Shown: positions 1 through 6,331, numbered from the stretch's first letter. The stretch: 7,695 bases of DNA from Massilia sp. (GCA_003484545.1 DNCF01000528.1:1-7695); one strand, 5' to 3'. The notes: generated from the sequence alone by a model not told the origin. Made by a program: numbers and translations.

Positions 1-1169
1 CACAGCACGCCGAGCGCCCACAACAGGATGGCGCCGCCGCCGAGGTAGCCGAGCGGCAGGCGCGCCATTTCCAGCTTGCTCACCAGGAGCTGGTTCAGGC
101 CGACGCCGAGCAGCACACCGCCGAACACGCCGGCGCTGGTGATGAGGAAGTTCTCCGTCAGGAAGTAGCGCAGGATGTCGATCTTGCGGGCGCCGAGCGC
201 GCGCCGCACGCCGATCTGCTTGCGCCGCTGCGTGACCCAGAGGCTGGCCATGCCGACGATGCCGCTGGCGGTGATCAGGAGCAGCAGCACGCTGACCGTC
301 ACCAGCATCCACGACAACGCCATGTCGGCGCGGTAGCGCGACTTGCGTACGCCCTCGATGGTGAAGCTCTGCAGGATTACCGGGGTGGCGGAGGCCTTGC
401 GCAGGACCGCCTCGGCTTCGCGGATCACGCGGTCGCGTTGCCCCGGCTCGGTGCGGACAGTGAAGTTGGTCGACTGCTTGCTGCCGTACAGGCGGACAGG
501 TGCGATGAGCGACAGCTCGCCCCGTTCGCCCACCTCGGCGCCGTGGCTTTGCAGGCGTTCGACCACGCCGACCACGCGCACCTCGATCGCATTTTCCCCG
601 GTGCCGAGGTACATGATCTTGCCGACCGCGCTCTGGCCCGGCCACAGTTTCCCAGCCAGGGCCTTGGTCAGGATCACCACGCGCGGCACGTCGTTCTTGT
701 TCATGTCGATGTCCTGGGCTTCGCCGGGCAGGAAGTCGCGCCCTTCGATGATCTCCAGGCCCCAGGTCTTCACCAGCGAGTCGGGAGAGTAGTAGGACGA
801 AGAGGGCGAAGACTCGTCGGTCTGTTTGCGGTCGAGCGCGACGCTATTGTTCCAGCCCGACTGGTACATCGGCATCTGGTTGACCTGGGCCACGGCGGCC
901 ACGCCCGGCACCGCGCGCAGCAGCTCGGTTTCGCGCTTCATCGTCGCCAGCTGCTGCTCGGGGCTGTCGCTGGTCAGGTGGCTGAGGCTGACCGTGAACA
1001 CCGACATTTCGTCGGCGATGCCGCTGGGGCGGGCGGCGGCGGCGCGGCGTTCGCTCACGATGTGCACGGCATTGGCCAGGATCGCCAGGCTGAGCGCGAC
1101 CTGCAGCGCGACCAGGATCGCGCCGGTCTTGTTGCGCAGGAGCGCGGAGAGGATGGGACGGATTTCCAT
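1..1169 (-). CDS. FtsX/MacB-type ABC transporter permease 2 (3' end cut by window edge)
   Basis: Second membrane subunit of the exporter encoded at 4521-1. About 389 residues are visible, with no in-frame stop down to base 1; FtsX-family length suggests that only some 25-35 C-terminal residues are missing. The start is the ATG at 1167-1169. Its AAGGAG (1180-1185) overlaps the TAA stop of the preceding permease, with a rather long 10-base spacer. Seen in order: a cytoplasmic N-terminus with LLRNK, one membrane segment (about residues 14-36), a large periplasmic MacB-like core domain (about 40-280), a second membrane segment (about 283-308), the conserved GVRRALGA loop (about 315-322) with REK-type basic flanks, a third segment (about 325-350), and the start of the fourth. 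It is clearly a paralogue of permease 1 but diverged, most of all in the first membrane segment. The 14-base gap to permease 1 implies co-translation. Substrate unknown. The FtsX/MacB assignment is firm; pairing with permease 1 is inference. Confidence 0.92.
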   Translation of the reverse strand, partial: MEIRPILSALLRNKTGAILVALQVALSLAILANAVHIVSERRAAAARPSGIADEMSVFTVSLSHLTSDSPEQQLATMKRETELLRAVPGVAAVAQVNQMPMYQSGWNNSVALDRKQTDESSPSSSYYSPDSLVKTWGLEIIEGRDFLPGEAQDIDMNKNDVPRVVILTKALAGKLWPGQSAVGKIMYLGTGENAIEVRVVGVVERLQSHGAEVGERGELSLIAPVRLYGSKQSTNFTVRTEPGQRDRVIREAEAVLRKASATPVILQSFTIEGVRKSRYRADMALSWMLVTVSVLLLLITASGIVGMASLWVTQRRKQIGVRRALGARKIDILRYFLTENFLITSAGVFGGVLLGVGLNQLLVSKLEMARLPLGYLGGGAILLWALGVL

Positions 1170-1183
1170 GAGGGTCTGGCTCC

Positions 1184-2494
1184 TTATTGCGACTTGAGTT
1201 GGATCGCCGGCGTCACCTGGCAGGCGCGCCAGGTCGGGAACAGTCCGGCCAGCACCGCTGCCAGCACCGACAGCACGAAGGTGAATACCAGCATGGTCAG
1301 GTCCATGCGCGCGACCGCGGCGGCTTCCCGGTTCTGCATGCCGATCAGCGCAAGGGCGCCGAAGGCCAGCAGCAGTCCGAGCAGGCCGCCGGCCAGGCCG
1401 ATGACGGCGCTCTCGGTCAAGAACTGGCGGAAGATCTCGCGGCGCGAGGCGCCCAGGGCGCGGCGGATGCCCACTTCGCTGGCGCGCACCGAGAACTTCG
1501 CCAGCAGCAGGCCGATGGTGTTGACCAGGCACAGGGCCAGGAAGCCGAAGGCCAGCCAGGCCGACAGCTTGTTGTCCTTGCCGACCACCTTCTCGTGTTC
1601 CATCCACTGGTTGACGTCGTACAGCTCGGCCGGCGTGCCGCGGCGCATGCGGCCGAGCTTGCGCTGCTCTGCCGCGTAACCGTTCAGGTAATCCTGCAGT
1701 GCGCCGCGCTCGGCGCTTGATGCGGTCTCGAACCAGAACTGCAGCCAGGTGCATTCCGACCGCATGATGCCCTGGAAGCCCGGCTCGGGACGCGAGTAGC
1801 AGCTCATGCCGCCGTTGCGCGAGGCTTCCAGGCGCACGGCGGTGGCGAGCGGAATGAAGATTTCTTCGCGCACGCCGAAGAAGTCGCCGCCGACCAGCTT
1901 GTAGTAGCGCGGCTGCGGCTCCCAGTCGTCGACCACGCCGACGATGGTGAAGGGCTGGCCCATCACGTTCAGGCGCTGGCCGACCGGGCTGGCGGCGCCG
2001 AACAGCTTTTCCGCCACCTGGCGGCCGAGGATGGCGACGTTGGCGCCGCGTTCGTCGTCGGCCGCACTCCAGGGCTGGCCGTGCAGGAAGGGCACCTCGA
2101 ACATGGCGAAGAAGTCGCGCGTCGGCGCGATGCCCGGCGCGACGAAGGCGCCGATGTCCTTGCGCAGCGGCTCGACCGAGGGCGCGATGCCGTACAGCGC
2201 GGTGCGGCGCACGCCCTGGCCGCTGGTCAAGAGGTTCATCGCATCGATGTAGGTGATTTGCTGCTCGTCCGACGGTGTGCCCGGCACGTAGCCCTCGGCC
2301 GGCTGGACGTCGAAGATCGGCACGAACAGGCGGTCGCTCTTGTGCGGGATCGGGTCACCCGACATCATGTGCAGGATGGTCAGGGTCGAGACGCTGGCGG
2401 CCACGCCGACGGCCAGGGTCAGCACCATCAGGGCGGTCAGCGCCGGGTTGCGGCGCAGGCTGCGCACGCCGAGCTTGATGTAGTAGGCGAACAT
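1184..2494 (-). CDS. FtsX/MacB-type ABC transporter permease 1
   Basis: Inner-membrane permease of a MacAB-like exporter, 436 residues, complete. Typical layout: membrane segment 1 at about 19-42 after an LRRNP motif, MacB-like periplasmic core at about 45-305, membrane segments 2 (310-333), 3 (360-385) and 4 (399-421), and a GIRRALGAS loop at 342-350 between segments 2 and 3, as in FtsX-family proteins. The periplasmic core has two cysteines, C232 and C248, close enough to form a disulfide in the oxidising periplasm (inference). The ATG at 2492-2494 is preceded by GGAG (2501-2504) with a 6-base spacer; this site follows directly on the TGA of the ATPase gene, a tight arrangement suggesting translational coupling. 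There is no fused ATPase domain, unlike classical MacB; the nucleotide-binding subunit is the separate gene at 2505-3221. In this family the permease does not itself form a broad channel but transmits ATP-driven movement to the periplasm. Substrate unknown. Confidence 0.95.
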   Translation of the reverse strand: MFAYYIKLGVRSLRRNPALTALMVLTLAVGVAASVSTLTILHMMSGDPIPHKSDRLFVPIFDVQPAEGYVPGTPSDEQQITYIDAMNLLTSGQGVRRTALYGIAPSVEPLRKDIGAFVAPGIAPTRDFFAMFEVPFLHGQPWSAADDERGANVAILGRQVAEKLFGAASPVGQRLNVMGQPFTIVGVVDDWEPQPRYYKLVGGDFFGVREEIFIPLATAVRLEASRNGGMSCYSRPEPGFQGIMRSECTWLQFWFETASSAERGALQDYLNGYAAEQRKLGRMRRGTPAELYDVNQWMEHEKVVGKDNKLSAWLAFGFLALCLVNTIGLLLAKFSVRASEVGIRRALGASRREIFRQFLTESAVIGLAGGLLGLLLAFGALALIGMQNREAAAVARMDLTMLVFTFVLSVLAAVLAGLFPTWRACQVTPAIQLKSQ

Positions 2495-2504
2495 GGGGCG
2501 CTCC

Positions 2505-3221
2505 TCAGACCGTGGCCTGGGCGTTGCGCTCGCCGGCCAGCGTCGGCCCCTTGCGCACCAGGTCCGACACCTGGCCGTCGATGATGTGCACGTTGCGGTG
2601 GGTGCGCACGGCCAGCTCCGGGTCGTGGGTGACCATCAGGATGGTGGTGCCGGCGGCGTTGATCTCTTCCAGCAGTTCCATCACGCCGCGCGCCATCTGC
2701 GTATCGAGGTTGCCGGTCGGTTCGTCGGCCAGCAGCAGTTTCGGAGAGCCGGCCAGCGCGCGCGCGATCGCCACGCGTTGCTGCTGGCCGCCCGACAGCT
2801 CGGCCGGGAAGTGCTTCATGCGCGAGGCCAGGCCGACCTTCGCCAGCGCGTCCTCGATGCGTTCCTTGCGCTCGGCCTTGTTGAAGCCGCGGTAGCGCAG
2901 CGGCACGTCGACGTTGTCGAACAGGTTCAGGTCCGGGATCAAATTAAAACCCTGGAAGATGAAGCCGAGCTTCTCGTTGCGCAGGCGCGAGCGCGCATTG
3001 TCGTCCATGCCCTTCACGTTCACGCCGTCGAGGATGTACTCGCCGCTGGTGAATTCCTCGAGCAGGCCGGCGATGTTCAGGAAGCTGGTCTTGCCCGAGC
3101 CCGAGGGGCCGGTGACGGTCACGAATTCGCCCTGGTTGACCTGGATCTCGAAGCCGCGCAGCGCGTGGGTCTCGATCATGTGGGTGCGGTACACCTTGGA
3201 GAGGTTGGTCATGCGCAGCAT
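2505..3221 (-). CDS. ABC transporter ATP-binding protein (MacB/LolD class)
   Basis: Cytoplasmic ATPase that drives the two FtsX-type permeases; 238 residues, the usual length for a stand-alone LolD/MacB-type subunit. All the motifs are intact: Walker A GPSGSGKT at 38-45, Q-loop Q90 in FIFQGFNLI, signature LSGGQQQR at 142-149, Walker B LLLADE at 162-167 with catalytic E167, D-loop GNLD at 170-173 and switch histidine H199 in VTHD. The enzyme should therefore be active. The ATG at 3219-3221 has AAAGGA at 3228-3233, a 6-base spacer. A second in-frame ATG three codons on (M4) is less well placed. The gene lies between the adaptor (34-base gap) and permease 1 (10-base gap), all in the same direction, the standard order for MacAB-like exporters with separate subunits. 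LolD proper works with LolC/LolE in lipoprotein release; the adjoining HlyD-type adaptor argues for export instead. Class is certain, substrate unknown. Confidence 0.97.
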   Translation of the reverse strand: MLRMTNLSKVYRTHMIETHALRGFEIQVNQGEFVTVTGPSGSGKTSFLNIAGLLEEFTSGEYILDGVNVKGMDDNARSRLRNEKLGFIFQGFNLIPDLNLFDNVDVPLRYRGFNKAERKERIEDALAKVGLASRMKHFPAELSGGQQQRVAIARALAGSPKLLLADEPTGNLDTQMARGVMELLEEINAAGTTILMVTHDPELAVRTHRNVHIIDGQVSDLVRKGPTLAGERNAQATV

Positions 3222-3255
3222 GGGATGTCCTTTCAGGAGGGTTCTGGTTCTGTTA

Positions 3256-4521
3256 TCAGTTGATGGAGACGCTCGCCGCGTTCTCGAAGGCGTCGGTGCC
3301 GGCGACGACGATCCTGTCGCCGGGCTTCAGGCCGGACAGGATCTCGACCGCCGAGACGCTGGTGGCGCCGATCCGGATCGGTGTGCGGGTGGCGACGCCG
3401 TCGCGCACCACGTAGGCGAAGCGTCCGCCCTCGCTCTCGACGAAGGGGCCGCGCGCCACCATCAGCACGTTCGGCTTTTCCTCGATCAGGAGGCGCGCCG
3501 TGACGCGCTGGCTCTGGCGCAGGCCTTGCGGCTGTTCGCCGTCGAAGCGCACGCGCGCCAGCACCTGGTTCTTCACCACTTCGGGCGAGAGCGCGGTCAG
3601 CTTGCCGGTGGCCGTGCCGGAGGGCAGGGCGATCTCGGCGTTCATGCCCAGGCCGAGGTCGGACACGTAGGTCTCGGGCACTTCGAGTTCGACTTCCAGG
3701 CGCGACAGGTCGACCAGGGTCATCAGGGGCGCATTGGCGGCGACCATCATGCGGTTCTGGACGTTGAGGGTGCCGATGAAGCCGTCGACCGGAGCGCGCA
3801 CGGTCAGTTCGTCGACGCGGCGCTGGGCGTTGGTCATGGCCAGGCGCGCGCGCTCCATCTCGCCGGTCTTGGTGCGGATCGCCAGCGCCACGTCGTCGCC
3901 TTCGAGGTTCGCGGCCTGGGCGGCGTGGCGGGCGCGGATCTGGGCCGAGTTCAGCGCATCCTTCGCCTTCTGGTAGTCGATCTTGGCGATGATGCCGACC
4001 TGGCCCACGCTGTCGTAGCGCTCCAGGGTGCGCTGGGCGGACAGGCGCTCGATCTCGGCGGTGTCGGCTTCGCGCTGGGCCAGCAGTTTCTGCTTGCGCG
4101 ACAGGATCTGCTGGCGCGCCACCTCGGCCTTCAGCTGTTCGTAGGTCGACTGTTCGCGCTTGAGGGCGTCGGACAGGTCGGGCGACTCGAGCACGGCGAG
4201 CACGTCGCCCTTCCTGACGGTGTCGCCGGCGGCGACCTTCAGGTTGACGATCGCCGGCGCGGTGGAAAACAGGGTCGGGCTGACGGCGGCGACCACGCGG
4301 CCGTTGACCGAGGCGTCGCGCACCAGGGTGCCGCGGCCGACTTCGGCAATGCGCAGGCGGCTGGCGCTGACCGAGTGGCTGGCGCTGCTCCAGTTGGAGA
4401 AAAGCAGGGCGCCGGCGATCGCCAGGGCCGCAGCGATCCCGATCAGCAGGGCGGGGCGCTTGAACTTGTGGGACGGCGGCGCGGTGACGACGGCATCCTG
4501 GTGGGAGGTATCGCGGATCAT
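3256..4521 (-). CDS. HlyD/MacA-type periplasmic adaptor subunit
   Basis: Membrane-fusion protein of the tripartite exporter, 421 residues. It has a short cytoplasmic tail, one uncleaved membrane anchor at about 24-42, and then the periplasmic part. The first lipoyl half-motif lies at about 83-113 (VAAGDTVRKGDVLAVLESPDL), a long alpha-helical hairpin rich in A, E, K, Q and R at about 116-238, the second lipoyl half at about 240-270 (VRAPVDGFIG onward), a beta-barrel at about 275-345, and a membrane-proximal domain to the C-terminus with LKPGDRIVVAGTDAF near 398-412. The hairpin would dock on a TolC-like outer-membrane channel, none of which is encoded here. It is the first gene of the exporter operon. 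The start at 4519-4521 is the only reasonable one, since an in-frame TAA lies about 40 bases upstream, yet no purine-rich ribosome binding site precedes it; an inverted repeat sits 11 bases upstream instead. A 476-residue open frame overlapping it on the same strand is arginine/proline-rich noise. Confidence 0.94.
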   Translation of the reverse strand: MIRDTSHQDAVVTAPPSHKFKRPALLIGIAAALAIAGALLFSNWSSASHSVSASRLRIAEVGRGTLVRDASVNGRVVAAVSPTLFSTAPAIVNLKVAAGDTVRKGDVLAVLESPDLSDALKREQSTYEQLKAEVARQQILSRKQKLLAQREADTAEIERLSAQRTLERYDSVGQVGIIAKIDYQKAKDALNSAQIRARHAAQAANLEGDDVALAIRTKTGEMERARLAMTNAQRRVDELTVRAPVDGFIGTLNVQNRMMVAANAPLMTLVDLSRLEVELEVPETYVSDLGLGMNAEIALPSGTATGKLTALSPEVVKNQVLARVRFDGEQPQGLRQSQRVTARLLIEEKPNVLMVARGPFVESEGGRFAYVVRDGVATRTPIRIGATSVSAVEILSGLKPGDRIVVAGTDAFENAASVSIN

Positions 4522-4532
4522 GGTGTGTGCGG

Positions 4533-4558
4533 ATAACGACGTTGTATGCGGTCGTTAT
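4533..4558. promoter_or_regulatory. operator-like perfect inverted repeat upstream of the exporter operon
   Basis: ATAACGAC (4533-4540) and GTCGTTAT (4551-4558) are exact reverse complements of 8 bases separated by 10. The repeat lies 11 bases before the adaptor start codon. The symmetry and size suit a dimeric repressor or response-regulator site, but it could equally be a 5' leader hairpin in the mRNA. A smaller dyad, GCACG/CGTGC with a 3-base loop (4560-4572), lies next to it. I could not fix convincing -35 and -10 boxes here: weak -10-like words (CAATAA, TACAAC on the minus strand) fall within the repeat. The function is inference. Confidence 0.45.
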
Positions 4559-4559
4559 T

Positions 4560-4572
4560 GCACGATCCGTGC
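4560..4572. repeat. small dyad GCACG-ATC-CGTGC
   Basis: Five-base perfect arms (4560-4564 and 4568-4572) around a 3-base centre, beginning two bases beyond the larger inverted repeat at 4533-4558. It may be half of a compound operator or simply chance in GC-rich DNA. It lies in the only place where the exporter operon's own promoter could be. Confidence 0.3.
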
Positions 4573-4602
4573 CAGGCGCTAAGTGCTTGATTTGATGAAG
4601 GG

Positions 4603-4684
4603 CGGACGCGCGGACGGCGTGTCCGGACTGTCCGTCCGGCGTGGTCCGTACGTACGCGGACACGGCCGTGGCCGGTCCGGACGG
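4603..4684 (-). repeat. GTCCG/CGGAC-rich structured region after the serine hydrolase gene
   Basis: Within about 80 bases the word CGGAC occurs at 4603, 4611, 4624, 4657 and 4678, and its complement GTCCG at 4621, 4630, 4634, 4644 and 4675. Several stems are possible. CCGTCCGG (4632-4639) pairs perfectly with CCGGACGG (4677-4684), enclosing a second stem GTCCG/CGGAC (4644-4648 with 4657-4661) whose loop holds the palindrome CGTACGTACG. Alternatively 4632-4638 pairs with CGGACGG at 4611-4617. The block begins one base after the hydrolase stop codon (4686-4688), so it may end or stabilise that transcript. No T-run follows on the minus strand, so it is not a canonical Rho-independent terminator. 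Confidence 0.5.
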
Positions 4685-4685
4685 G

Positions 4686-6023
4686 CTAGTTGGCGCCGTC
4701 TTTCCCGGCGCCCTGCATCAGGAATCTGGCCAGCGCGTGATAAGCGGGCAGCGAGGTCGGATCGTTCGCCGTGTTCGACGCCGTCGGATGGCTGGCGAAG
4801 CGCGCGATGACCATTTCGGCCTTTGGATCGATATACAGCGCCTGGCCATGCACGCCGCGCGCCATGAAGGCGCCATGCTCGTTGTGGGTCACCCACCACA
4901 TGCTGCGGTAGGTCCAGCCGTCGAGCAGCTTGTAGCCCGCCTTGGCGAAGTCCTCCCGCTTGCCGCCCTTGCGGATATCCTGGATCGCCACCCTGGGGAC
5001 GATCTGCTGCCCGTTGGAGCGCCCGTCGTTGCGGATCATCTCGCCGAAGCGCGCCAGGTCGCGCAGCCCGGTGTTGAGCCCGCCGCCCGCGAACGGCGTG
5101 CCGATGGAATCGACCGACATGTAGGCGTCCTGTTCGGCGCCCAGCCGGCTCCAGATGCGCTCGGAGAGCAGTTGCGCCACCGAGCGCCCCGTCACGCGTG
5201 CGAGGATCCAGCCGAGCGCGTCGGTGTTGGCGGTGCGATAGTGGAAGGCCTCGCCGTGCACGCCTTCCGGCTGCACGGTTTGCAGGAATTCGTAGTAGGA
5301 GCGTGGCCCGCTGTAGTCCTTCGGCTTGGGCAAGGGATTGCCGGCCGCGGCATGCATCCAGACCTCGGCCTTGGGATCGGCGTAGTCCTCGCTGAACTTG
5401 ATCCCGGTCGTCATGTCCATGAGCTGGCGCACGGTGGCATTGCCGAAGGCGGAGCGTCCCAGTTCCGGGACGTATTGCGCGACCTTGCGCCCGGGATCGA
5501 GCGTCCCCTCGGCCACCATCATCGCGGCCAGGGTGCCGACGAAGGTCTTGGTGACCGACATGGCGCCGTGCTGGCCTTCCGGCTTGAGCACGCCGAAGTA
5601 GCGCTCGTAGACCACGCGCCCGCGGTGGAGCACGACGATGCCATCGGTATAGTTGGCCAGCAGCGACTCCTGCCAGGTCATCGGCTTGCCGCCGCCCAGG
5701 GGCTGGAAGCTGAGACCATCGATGTCGTCGCGCAGGGAGCGCGCGAGCGGCGCCGGCGCCTCCAGCCCGCGCGACACGTTCACGGTCGGCATCAGCTGCC
5801 GGAAGTTCGACACGCTCCAGCGCAGCGCGGGAAAGCGAAAGTAACTGCCGTCGTCGAAGCGCAGGATGCGGTCGGGCGGTGGGGGCGAGCCGACCATCCA
5901 GCCGAGCCGGGCGGGGTCGGATGCGATGGCGTCAGGGAATTTTTCAGCGCCGTGCGCGAGCCCGGGAAGGAGGATTGCCATTAACACTGCAGGCATGACA
6001 CAGGGCGTCGATCCGCGATTCAT
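4686..6023 (-). CDS. exported serine hydrolase, class C beta-lactamase / NylB-like family
   Basis: 445 residues, complete. The N-terminus has a signal peptide (hydrophobic about 8-23, likely cleavage after the AHG-A region near residue 26), so the enzyme acts in the periplasm or outside. The penicillin-binding fold motifs are present: nucleophile S156 in SVTK (156-159), the YRTAN motif at 262-266 supplying the catalytic tyrosine, and HGQ at 392-394 in place of the KTG triad. The DYADPKAEVW stretch puts Y214 exactly 58 residues after the nucleophile, the same spacing as Y170 to S112 in the nylon-oligomer hydrolase NylB. Family members cleave esters, peptides, beta-lactams or amide oligomers, so the substrate cannot be named. 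The N-terminal ~100 residues (GSPPPPDRILRFDDGS, FPALRWS) match the extended form typical of 6-aminohexanoate-dimer-hydrolase-like proteins. The start is fixed by AAGGAGG at 6031-6037. The flanking gaps (164 and 339 bases) suggest a single-gene transcript. Confidence 0.92.
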   Translation of the reverse strand: MNRGSTPCVMPAVLMAILLPGLAHGAEKFPDAIASDPARLGWMVGSPPPPDRILRFDDGSYFRFPALRWSVSNFRQLMPTVNVSRGLEAPAPLARSLRDDIDGLSFQPLGGGKPMTWQESLLANYTDGIVVLHRGRVVYERYFGVLKPEGQHGAMSVTKTFVGTLAAMMVAEGTLDPGRKVAQYVPELGRSAFGNATVRQLMDMTTGIKFSEDYADPKAEVWMHAAAGNPLPKPKDYSGPRSYYEFLQTVQPEGVHGEAFHYRTANTDALGWILARVTGRSVAQLLSERIWSRLGAEQDAYMSVDSIGTPFAGGGLNTGLRDLARFGEMIRNDGRSNGQQIVPRVAIQDIRKGGKREDFAKAGYKLLDGWTYRSMWWVTHNEHGAFMARGVHGQALYIDPKAEMVIARFASHPTASNTANDPTSLPAYHALARFLMQGAGKDGAN

Positions 6024-6030
6024 GTTCCAG

Positions 6031-6037
6031 CCTCCTT
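6031..6037 (-). promoter_or_regulatory. strong ribosome binding site AAGGAGG
   Basis: A full Shine-Dalgarno core with a 7-base spacer to the ATG at 6021-6023 fixes the start of the serine hydrolase and rules out the later in-frame Met10. It is the best such site in the window and predicts efficient translation, in contrast to the adaptor gene. Confidence 0.85.
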
Positions 6038-6066
6038 CTGATTCCGATGATCAAAGGGTTGTTGGG

Positions 6067-6080
6067 CGCTGCCGGCAGCG
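6067..6080. repeat. 14-base perfect palindrome in the serine hydrolase leader
   Basis: CGCTGCCGGCAGCG is its own reverse complement, 43 bases upstream of the hydrolase start codon. The half sequence CGCTGCCGG recurs at 6093-6101, so there are three half-sites in 35 bases. It may be a regulator site or a leader hairpin. No convincing promoter boxes could be placed around it. Confidence 0.35.
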
Positions 6081-6139
6081 TCCGGATAATCTCGCTGCCG
6101 GCCAATGTAGCGCATTCCGGCCAGTCGGCGCGCGCCGTC

Positions 6140-6219
6140 GGGGCTGTTGCCTGTGACGTTATCGGTCCGCATGATCCGCGTGGGCTCGAGAGCCTGGCGC
6201 GGCCCGGCCCACCCTACGG
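6140..6219 (+). repeat. left arm of a 192-base inverted repeat (intergenic element, long-core copy)
   Basis: The arm contains, in order, GGGGCTGTTGCCTG (6140-6153), CGTTATCGGT (6157-6166), TGATCCGCGTGGGC (6172-6185), a 21-base core (6186-6206) and GCCCACCCTACGG (6207-6219). Each of the four blocks has an exact reverse complement in the right arm. The 3-base and 5-base gaps between the outer blocks are the same on both sides. The core differs: here GTGGGC (6180-6185) and GCCCAC (6207-6212) enclose 21 bases. Sequences of this GTGGGC...GCCCACCCTACGG type are, to my recollection, common between genes in Oxalobacteraceae, and translate into spurious PTRGHECPPYG-like peptides. Confidence 0.75.
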
Positions 6220-6266
6220 GACACGCTGCGTATCCGGGTTTCGTGTGAACTGGCTGACAACGGTGA

Positions 6267-6331
6267 CCGTAGGGTGGGCACTCGTGCCCACGCGGATCAA
6301 GAACACCGATAACGCCCCAGGCAACAGCCCC
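6267..6331 (-). repeat. right arm of the 192-base inverted repeat (compact-core copy)
   Basis: The reverse complement of the left arm: CCGTAGGGTGGGC (6267-6279), GCCCACGCGGATCA (6286-6299), ACCGATAACG (6305-6314) and CAGGCAACAGCCCC (6318-6331). Its core is a nearly perfect short hairpin, GTGGGCAC-TC-GTGCCCAC (6274-6291). By hand alignment 40 of the outer 46 positions match the left arm, and the inner 13 match fully. The arms are separated by a 47-base centre (6220-6266) in which ACACG (6221-6225) and CGTGT (6242-6246) could also pair. The element begins 31 bases after the transferase stop codon and could act as a strong 3' hairpin for that transcript. No target-site duplication or transposase is visible. 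Confidence 0.75.

Noticed and set aside
438..1679. 413-residue open frame on the plus strand
   Set aside because: It lies antisense to both permeases, is rich in H, R, A and Q, has no domain pattern, and spans the junction of two well-supported genes. It is a high-GC shadow.
2938..2952. AT-rich patch inside the ATPase gene
   Set aside because: It encodes the conserved Q-loop residues GFNLI; the change in base composition is a few codons only.
2914..4536. 540-residue open frame on the plus strand
   Set aside because: Antisense to the adaptor and part of the ATPase; low-complexity V/G/A/D/R/H composition and no ribosome binding site. Shadow of the adaptor's codon bias.
3233..4663. 476-residue open frame on the minus strand overlapping the adaptor
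   Set aside because: Another frame of the adaptor gene, dominated by R, P, G and A; the adaptor frame has clear lipoyl and hairpin features.
4641..5984. 447-residue open frame on the plus strand
   Set aside because: Antisense to the NylB-like hydrolase, which has every catalytic motif in place; composition is that of a shadow frame.
6104..6132. TACATT as a sigma-70 -10 box for the hydrolase
   Set aside because: Four of six matches, but at 16-18 bases upstream there is only GC-rich sequence with no -35 likeness.
6140..6331. CRISPR array or tandem repeat
   Set aside because: Only two copies, inverted rather than direct, with no spacers and no cas genes nearby.
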